From: Bacteroidota bacterium
Lineage (GTDB): Bacteria > Bacteroidota > Bacteroidia > 2-12-FULL-35-15
DNA: 64,000 bases
NCBI GenBank assembly: GCA_947469885.1
Contig: CANIQT010000001.1
Coordinates: forward strand, 248,001 to 312,000
Direction of reading: 5' to 3'
The notes beneath the pieces were generated by a model. It saw nothing but the letters and a program-made list of their open reading frames with translations, did not search any database and was not told the origin of the DNA. Positions 59,339 to 64,000 of this stretch are shown piece after piece (the stretch's first letter is position 1; each line of letters begins with the position of its first letter). The translations under genes and the position numbers were made by a program.

Positions 59339-60670
59339 TTATTGCTTAATCAATTTTTTATTTAGTATTCCCTGCTCTGTTTTTATATTTACAAAATAAA
59401 TTCCTTTAGCAAAAGCACTCATATCTATTATCAGTTGTTGGTTGTTAGTTGTTAGTTGTTGGATGGTATTTCCTAAAATATCCTTAATATTTATAGCTGT
59501 ATTTTTTTGTTCTTCTGAAAAAGTAATTGTGGTGGAGGAGTTGAAGGGGTTCGGGGAAATAGTGACTAAAGATAGAGGATTTGAAATTTCGGAGACAGAA
59601 GTTAATACACCACATGTATCGGTATAATTTCCGCCATTCCATTGGGTAACATAATTCATGGTATCTCCAAGAACAGTTTTGAAATTCCCTCCCAAATACA
59701 AATTGTTATTATAAACCGCCAAACAATTAACGAATGTACTGTTTGCATTGAAACCTAAGCCACACCACTCTGTCCCATTCCACTTTGCTAAACTATATAT
59801 CGGACACCCACCCGCTTGAAAAAAATGTCCACCGGCATATAATTCATTATTATAAACCTGGAGGTCCTTAACTGAGAAGTTTACACCACCACCAACATTA
59901 TCCCATTGAATTCCATCCCAACTTGCAATATTATGTATAAGCAAAGGATTTCCATTATTAGTTCCTATATATCCTGCAGCATATAACTTATTATTATATA
60001 CTTCCAGGCATAAAATATTAACATTAAATGAGCTACTTAAATTGCCCACAGGTTGCCATTGAGTACCATCCCATTTTGCAACAAAACCTATAGTTCCTGT
60101 TTGATTTAGAAAATTTCCTCCAATATATAATTCACCATTATACATTGCAGCACAATTTATAGAACCTGTAAATGATGTTGTTGTATCCATTGCTCTCCAT
60201 ACAGTTCCGTCATACCTTGCTATTCGGCTTGCTATGACACCATTGATAGAATCGATAACACCCATAGCATATAAATCATTATTGTTTACAAACAAAGACA
60301 ATACCCATCCGTTAGTATGCACCGCTATTGTATCTGCACTTATTCCATCAGAACTTAAAATTGCATCATTTGCGGTAAAAACAAGTTTATTGTTATACGT
60401 AATAATGGAGCCAATAATATAAGAACTATTATTTATGACGGGGATGGTATCCCACTTCACTCCATTATATTGAGCAGTACTATTAGGAGTATTAACACTA
60501 CCCCCAGCCACAGTAAAATAACCGATGGCGTATAATTTATTATTGACGGAATCAAAAGTCAATTGATTTACATAGCTAGTAAAACCTGAATCAACACTTA
60601 CCCAATTTTGAGAGAAAGATTCAAATGGCATTAACCAAAGGAAAATACCAACAATTAAATATTTTTTCAT
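59339..60670 (-). CDS. Secreted protein with kelch-like repeats and T9SS sorting domain
   Basis: 443 residues from the ATG at 60670 (MKKYLIVGIFLWLMPFESFS, signal peptide); the frame extends 30 nt further upstream. The central part has about seven repeats of the type YNGELYIGGNFLNQTG, AKWDGTQWQPVG, YNNELYAGGHFFQAGG and WNGTEWCGLG, forming a delta-60/kelch-like propeller. The C-terminus is a type A sorting domain (ISPNPFNSSTTITF; NIKDILGNTIQQL; KGIYFVNIKTEQG). Secreted or cell-surface protein of unknown ligand. Both flanks carry the same hairpin element (59275, 60745). Confidence 0.88.
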   Translation of the reverse strand: MKKYLIVGIFLWLMPFESFSQNWVSVDSGFTSYVNQLTFDSVNNKLYAIGYFTVAGGSVNTPNSTAQYNGVKWDTIPVINNSSYIIGSIITYNNKLVFTANDAILSSDGISADTIAVHTNGWVLSLFVNNNDLYAMGVIDSINGVIASRIARYDGTVWRAMDTTTSFTGSINCAAMYNGELYIGGNFLNQTGTIGFVAKWDGTQWQPVGNLSSSFNVNILCLEVYNNKLYAAGYIGTNNGNPLLIHNIASWDGIQWDNVGGGVNFSVKDLQVYNNELYAGGHFFQAGGCPIYSLAKWNGTEWCGLGFNANSTFVNCLAVYNNNLYLGGNFKTVLGDTMNYVTQWNGGNYTDTCGVLTSVSEISNPLSLVTISPNPFNSSTTITFSEEQKNTAINIKDILGNTIQQLTTNNQQLIIDMSAFAKGIYFVNIKTEQGILNKKLIKQ

Positions 60671-60744
60671 GAGTAGAAGTATTAATAATTTCTCCCTCAA
60701 ATATACATCTTATATATACAGTTACAATAAATTATTTATAAAAC

Positions 60745-60800
60745 TTCACCCCCGACCCCTCTCCTTGAAAAAAGGAGAGGGGAGCCAGAACCTGAAGTAC
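60745..60800. repeat. Pyrimidine/purine hairpin element, copy 2
   Basis: CACCCCCGACCCCTCTCC TTGAAAAA AGGAGAGGGG then GCCAGAACCTGAAGTAC, aligned with copy 1 at 59275-59330 in the same orientation. Confidence 0.8.
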
Positions 60801-60836
60801 TTTGTAAATAAAATAATTTTAGCGATTTTTTTACGT

Positions 60837-60884
60837 CCTACCCCCTCTCCTTCCTTCAAGGAGAGGGGATGAAGGGGTGAGGTC
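60837..60884. repeat. Pyrimidine/purine hairpin element, copy 3 (opposite orientation)
   Basis: CCTACCCCCTCTCC TTCCTTCAA GGAGAGGGGATGAAGGGGTGAGGTC. Related to copies 1 and 2 but inverted. Confidence 0.7.
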
Positions 60885-60894
60885 TTTTTCAAAA

Positions 60895-60924
60895 TAAAAA
60901 AGCCCCACTTTTGTGAGGCTTTTA
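60895..60924 (-). terminator. Intrinsic terminator after 60945-61610
   Basis: Read on the minus strand: AAAAGCCTCAC, loop AAAA, GTGGGGCTTTTTT. It ends 20 nt past the stop of the 221-residue gene. Confidence 0.8.
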
Positions 60925-60944
60925 GAATTTAGATTTATTTATTA

Positions 60945-61610
60945 TTAAGCAATTAAAGTACTGAAAGGTTCTCCGTCAGGTCCTGCTTCGCCAGTAGGAT
61001 TAAGATAAAAAGCAATTATCCAAACTCTTTTTCCAACTTGGTCGGAAGTATAAAATGTATCAAAAACAGTTTTCTTTTTTGGCAACTGCAACTCATACGC
61101 ACTCAATGCAGGAGCCGCAGCATCAGCATCGGTTATCGCTATTCTGTAACCTACTGCGGCTACATCTTTTTCTTTCCCTTTTTTTGTAGGGTTAGCCGGA
61201 TTAAACACAAATATTTTAATAGTTAAAGGTGTTTTGCTTAAAAAAGTAACCGATGGTCGTATGTCGGATACAGGAACATGTGTTCTGTGCGGTTTGTCTT
61301 CCGGAATATCAAGTGCCAAACGGGCAGTACCTGTTAAAGTAATAGCAGGATTTGATTTGATTTGACCTTGAATTCTACCGGTATAAATTGAATCAGTATT
61401 ATAAGCACCATGAATGTTGGACTCGCTTCCCGGTCCGTAAGTGGTGGGATTGGTATAAGCATTCATAAATCCCTGGTAGTTGGTCCACATACCTTCAAGA
61501 GTTGTTTTTTGAGTATCAGACACATTAAGATTTGCCTGATTAGCTACTACGTACGCTACAAATTCTTTTAAAAAGAAATAATATAGCACTAAGGTTACAT
61601 TAAATTTCAT
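60945..61610 (-). CDS. Unknown protein: helical N-terminus plus Ig/fnIII-like domain (array D neighbour)
   Basis: 221 residues. The N-terminal third is helical with a hydrophobic start (VTLVLYYFFLKEFVAYVVAN) and TTLEGMWTNYQGFMNAY. A middle strand section (ITLTGTARLALDIPEDKPHR; HVPVSDIRPSVTF) and a C-terminal Ig-like part (KDVAAVGYRIAITDADAAAP; FYTSDQVGKRVWIIAFYLN; TGEAGPDGEPFSTL) follow. No secretion signal is evident. I recall similar ~210-aa hypotheticals in Bacteroidota. The gene is alone, with terminator downstream and array D starting 134 nt upstream. Confidence 0.75.
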   Translation of the reverse strand: MKFNVTLVLYYFFLKEFVAYVVANQANLNVSDTQKTTLEGMWTNYQGFMNAYTNPTTYGPGSESNIHGAYNTDSIYTGRIQGQIKSNPAITLTGTARLALDIPEDKPHRTHVPVSDIRPSVTFLSKTPLTIKIFVFNPANPTKKGKEKDVAAVGYRIAITDADAAAPALSAYELQLPKKKTVFDTFYTSDQVGKRVWIIAFYLNPTGEAGPDGEPFSTLIA

Positions 61611-62198
61611 AATTGTTTTGGTTTAAATTGTTATTTATTAATTGATTAATTTACTTATTTTACTATTTATCTTATTCATTAGTATTACTTTGTATTTCCT
61701 ATTTCACTTTCATTTTTTCTAAAATCAGGACATTTACCCCCATCTTCAAAGATTTAGTGTTTACCTTCAAACATTTTACATTTATCTTCAAACATTTTCA
61801 TTTTATTTTCAACCTTTTGTTGTGCAACCTTTAAAGGTTTTTGTTTTTTCTTTAAAGATTTACTTAAATGTTTGAACCATTTCATTTTTCTTTCAAAGAT
61901 TTTGTATTTTTCTTCAAACAAAAACTAATTTTAGTATTCGTTTTTTTCATTCATCTTCAAAGATGGAACAAAATGTTTGAAGATGGAACCGAAATCTTTA
62001 AACATAAAAGTGAAATCTTTGAAGTGGCGAAAAACTTGCTTCTTTTTGTCTTTCAACTGTTGTTTCAACCGGTAATTATACTTACAAAGAACGATGCTCA
62101 ACACCAAAATCAAATTTAGATGCCGTAAAATTACTCCTCTTCAATGAGATACTATGTAGTCCGTTTTAAAAAGGCGACTACAAAGCTTCACTTTTACA
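61611..62198. other. Long intergenic region holding array D
   Basis: 588 bp between the divergently placed ends of 60945-61610 and 62199-62648. 61611-61740 is very AT-rich, array D covers 61744-62037, and 62040-62198 shows nothing I recognise. The 83- and 60-codon ORFs here are by-products of the repeat. Confidence 0.75.
61744..62037. repeat. Array D: degenerate 21-nt periodic repeat, both orientations in phase
   Basis: Fourteen consecutive units. CTTCAAAGATTTAG at 61744, CTTCAAACATTTTA at 61765, CTTCAAACATTTTC at 61786, TTTCAACCTTTTG at 61807, CCTTTAAAGGTTTT at 61828, TCTTTAAAGATTTA at 61849, GTTTGAACCATTTC at 61870, TTTCAAAGATTTTG at 61891 and CTTCAAACAAAAAC at 61912. Then from 61954 the complement dominates: GTTTGAAGATGGAA at 61975, CTTTAAACATAAAAG at 61996, CTTTGAAGTGGCG at 62017. 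Every spacing is 21. Confidence 0.9.
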
Positions 62199-62648
62199 TT
62201 AGGAATAAATTTTAATAAAAAAATATTCTCTAAGCATTTTTGCACTTGGTTTTATAAGGATACCTGCTTTTTCGTTCATGCGCGAAACAGAAGTACTTAC
62301 TGTTGTTCTGGCTATGTTGTTTAATATTTTTGCAATTTCTTTTACCGATTTCCCATCCATAATATACGGCATAATTTGCGTTTCTTGTGGCGAAAACAAC
62401 AATAATTTACATAATTTATCGGTTTCCAAAACCAACCACAACTTTTCCATTTGTTCAAAAAATCGATTTGATTTTAAAAACTCCATTTTGTAATGGGCTG
62501 TAGCATACAACTGAATGATTTCCGGCTTTGCAAAATGAATTTGATAATAATTAATTTCATCCTGTAAGGTTTGAAAAGAAGGGACATGAATAACTGCTAT
62601 TTGTTCGCCTGTGGCGGTTACAAAATGGATGATTTTTTCTTGTGTCAT
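62199..62648 (-). CDS. LuxR-type helix-turn-helix protein
   Basis: 149 residues from the ATG at 62648 (MTQEKIIHFVTATGEQ); an in-frame ATG 39 nt upstream is an alternative. The C-terminal half reads as a GerE/LuxR-type HTH: FSPQETQIMPYIMDGKSVKEI, KILNNIARTTVSTSVSRMNE. The N-terminal half has no typical response-regulator or autoinducer domain, so it is a stand-alone DNA-binding protein of unknown signal. Its stop lies 160 nt from array D, and its start is near a GT-C-like gene transcribed divergently. Confidence 0.75.
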   Translation of the reverse strand: MTQEKIIHFVTATGEQIAVIHVPSFQTLQDEINYYQIHFAKPEIIQLYATAHYKMEFLKSNRFFEQMEKLWLVLETDKLCKLLLFSPQETQIMPYIMDGKSVKEIAKILNNIARTTVSTSVSRMNEKAGILIKPSAKMLREYFFIKIYS

Positions 62649-62744
62649 ATATATAAGTATTAATTGGTCTCTATATATAAGATGCACAGATTTGAAAATT
62701 CCATAAAAAAATTTAAAATTTTTATAAACTAATCCGAATCGTGT

Positions 62745-62752
62745 TACTTTTG
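62745..62752 (+). promoter_or_regulatory. -7 element of the GT-C-like gene
   Basis: TACTTTTG, exact TAnnTTTG, 23 nt before the ATG at 62776. Confidence 0.65.
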
Positions 62753-62775
62753 CACAATCAAAATTTTAAAAACTA

Positions 62776-64000
62776 TGTCTAAATTTATTAATTTCTATTC
62801 CTGTGTTATAGCCATTGCTATTGGATTAGTGGTGGGTGAGTTTATTTCGTTTTGGAATTTTATGGCAGATGACGCTTATATATTAATGCGGTATGCCACC
62901 AACCTGATTACTCACGGGCAGTGGGTGTACAACATCAACGATTACATAACCGCCATGACATCGCCTCTGCATGGCTTTGTGGAAGTGATTCTTTACTTTA
63001 TCACGCGCGAACTGCCGGTAACCAACAAAGTAATTTCGGTGCTTGCATTTGTAATTATTGGCGTTTCGGGTTTCCGATATTTTAAAGGACACAAAACTTC
63101 GCAACTATTATTTGTAGTGGTTTTCGGAACATCGCCTTTTGTTATTTTATGGACTGTTGGCGGATTAGAAACTCCTTATTTTTCTCTTGTTTTGTTTTCG
63201 ATGATATACATGTGTGCTAAACTGATGCAGGAATATACCACCAAACGCATGGTTTTGCTGGCAATTCTTTCGGGTTTATGCTTTATCTCCCGTTTCGATT
63301 CCATTATTTTTATCACCTGTTTAATTCCATTTTTTCTTTTCAAATTTGGGTGGAAACCTTTTTTTACCTGGGGTTTCATAGCTGCCATCATTCCGGTGTT
63401 ATGGCTAGGTTTTTCTTATTTTTATTTTCAGGATATATTTCCTACATCGTATTACGAAAAACACCCGAAGTTCAGCGACCGTGCTTTTTTAATTCAAAAT
63501 TTTGATTACATCACCGATTTTCTAGTGCTGTCGGGATTGCTGCTGTTGGCGGTGGTTTTGCTGATGTGGTTTGTTGCTAAAAAATCATTGCGACAAAAAA
63601 TAATTTTACATTTTACCACTTACGGATTTGCTTATGTTGGGTTGTATTTTATTTTTATTTACGGATTAGGCACTGCCACTGTTCACATGATGTTTTCGTT
63701 CCGCATGTTTGTGCCCTATCTTCCGGTGGTTGCCTTTTTATTTGCCGAAATGGTGAAACAAAAAGAAGGAGAAAATTTACCAACCTATTTTTCAGTTTCG
63801 TTAAGCGTTTTTGCGGTATTACTGCTTGCATCCAACATGTGGCTCACCAATTATATAAAATATACTGCCATCAATCCATCGCGAAACACGTGGGATTATT
63901 TTAAAACCAGTTTGAACGATTACATCATCAGTCAGGATATAATTGCTGAAAGTGGAGAGCTGATAAACAAGCATTGGAAAACTCAGCCTCAATCGAAAAC
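62776..64000 (+). CDS. GT-C-like membrane glycosyltransferase, 3' end cut by window
   Basis: At least 408 residues, open to the window end, starting ATG TCT AAA (MSKFINFYSCVIAIAIG). About nine membrane helices are visible. The first extracytoplasmic loop reads FMADDAYILMRYATNLITHG (Asp-Asp) followed by MTSPLHGFVEVILY, the pattern of GT-C mannosyl/arabinosyl-transferase-type enzymes acting on polyprenyl-phosphate sugars. Later loops contain QDIFPTSYYEKHPKF. The C-terminus is not in the window. It is not in any six-frame list because it lacks a stop here. Confidence 0.8.

Noticed and set aside
61868-62119. ORF of 83 codons in array D
   Set aside because: Lys/Phe-rich product of an AT-rich 21-nt repeat; opposite strand is also open.

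Overview
The window looks like chromosomal DNA of a free-living member of the Bacteroidota. It is AT-rich, and genes start without Shine-Dalgarno sequences. Many are preceded by the phylum's -7 element TAnnTTTG, several within 20 nt of the start codon. Four secreted proteins end in type IX secretion (T9SS) sorting domains. DUF5723-OmpA, LysM transglycosylase, MbnP and MauE/thioredoxin families fit the same assignment. I see no rRNA, prophage, insertion sequence, CRISPR array or replication origin.

Layout. 1-5.6 kb: end of a lytic transglycosylase, a cold-shock protein, tRNA-Leu(UAG), serS, rpmA-rplU, an EamA transporter and a LysM transglycosylase. 5.8-13 kb: a DUF3352/propeller protein, a DUF5723-TSP3-OmpA protein, a two-gene MNT nucleotidyltransferase module and a secreted unknown. 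13.2-19.4 kb: an MBL hydrolase, a repeat-bearing membrane protein, a MauE-thioredoxin fusion, the lemA-TPM-TPM operon and htpG. 20-27.5 kb: a helical/beta-sandwich unknown, two T9SS proteins and a His/Cys-rich protein with a TonB receptor. 27.5-30.4 kb: cdd, pdhA and pdhC. 30.8-37.1 kb: an FAD oxidoreductase, rluF, MbnP, a phospholipase C-like protein, comB, gcvT and a RelE/ParE toxin-antitoxin pair. 37.2-44.1 kb: a glycosyltransferase, a CapD-like dehydratase, an fnIII-type unknown and a BspA-type T9SS protein. 44.2-48.2 kb: a thioesterase, a VOC/SnoaL/YCII/ECF42 sigma cluster, DUF1653 and an MBL hydrolase. 48.3-55.5 kb: a TolB-like barrel protein, TauE, an M20 amidohydrolase and recQ. 55.7-64 kb: GT2-DUF2304, an SDR, a TPR membrane protein, a T9SS protein, another helical/beta-sandwich unknown, a LuxR-type regulator and a GT-C-like membrane protein cut by the window end.

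The most unusual signal is in five of the long intergenic regions (8.65-8.95, 19.77-20.05, 30.63-30.78, 41.16-41.35 and 61.74-62.04 kb). Each holds a degenerate tandem array with a strict 21-nt period, sometimes as 42-nt pairs of two alternating units. Each array has its own sequence. They share the period, which is two turns of B-DNA, and several carry inverted copies kept in the same phase. Three arrays lie next to three cytoplasmic proteins of similar build: a helical N-terminus, a beta-sandwich C-terminus and no signal peptide. I found no described feature class that fits, and propose this as the candidate undescribed system. The function is unknown.

Other dispersed repeats are present: pyrimidine/purine hairpins (CCCTCTCCTT...AAGGAGAGGG), a 41-bp-stem hairpin after the BspA-type gene, CCCTGTCAGG elements, and a nested palindromic element of about 240 bp before the fnIII-type gene.
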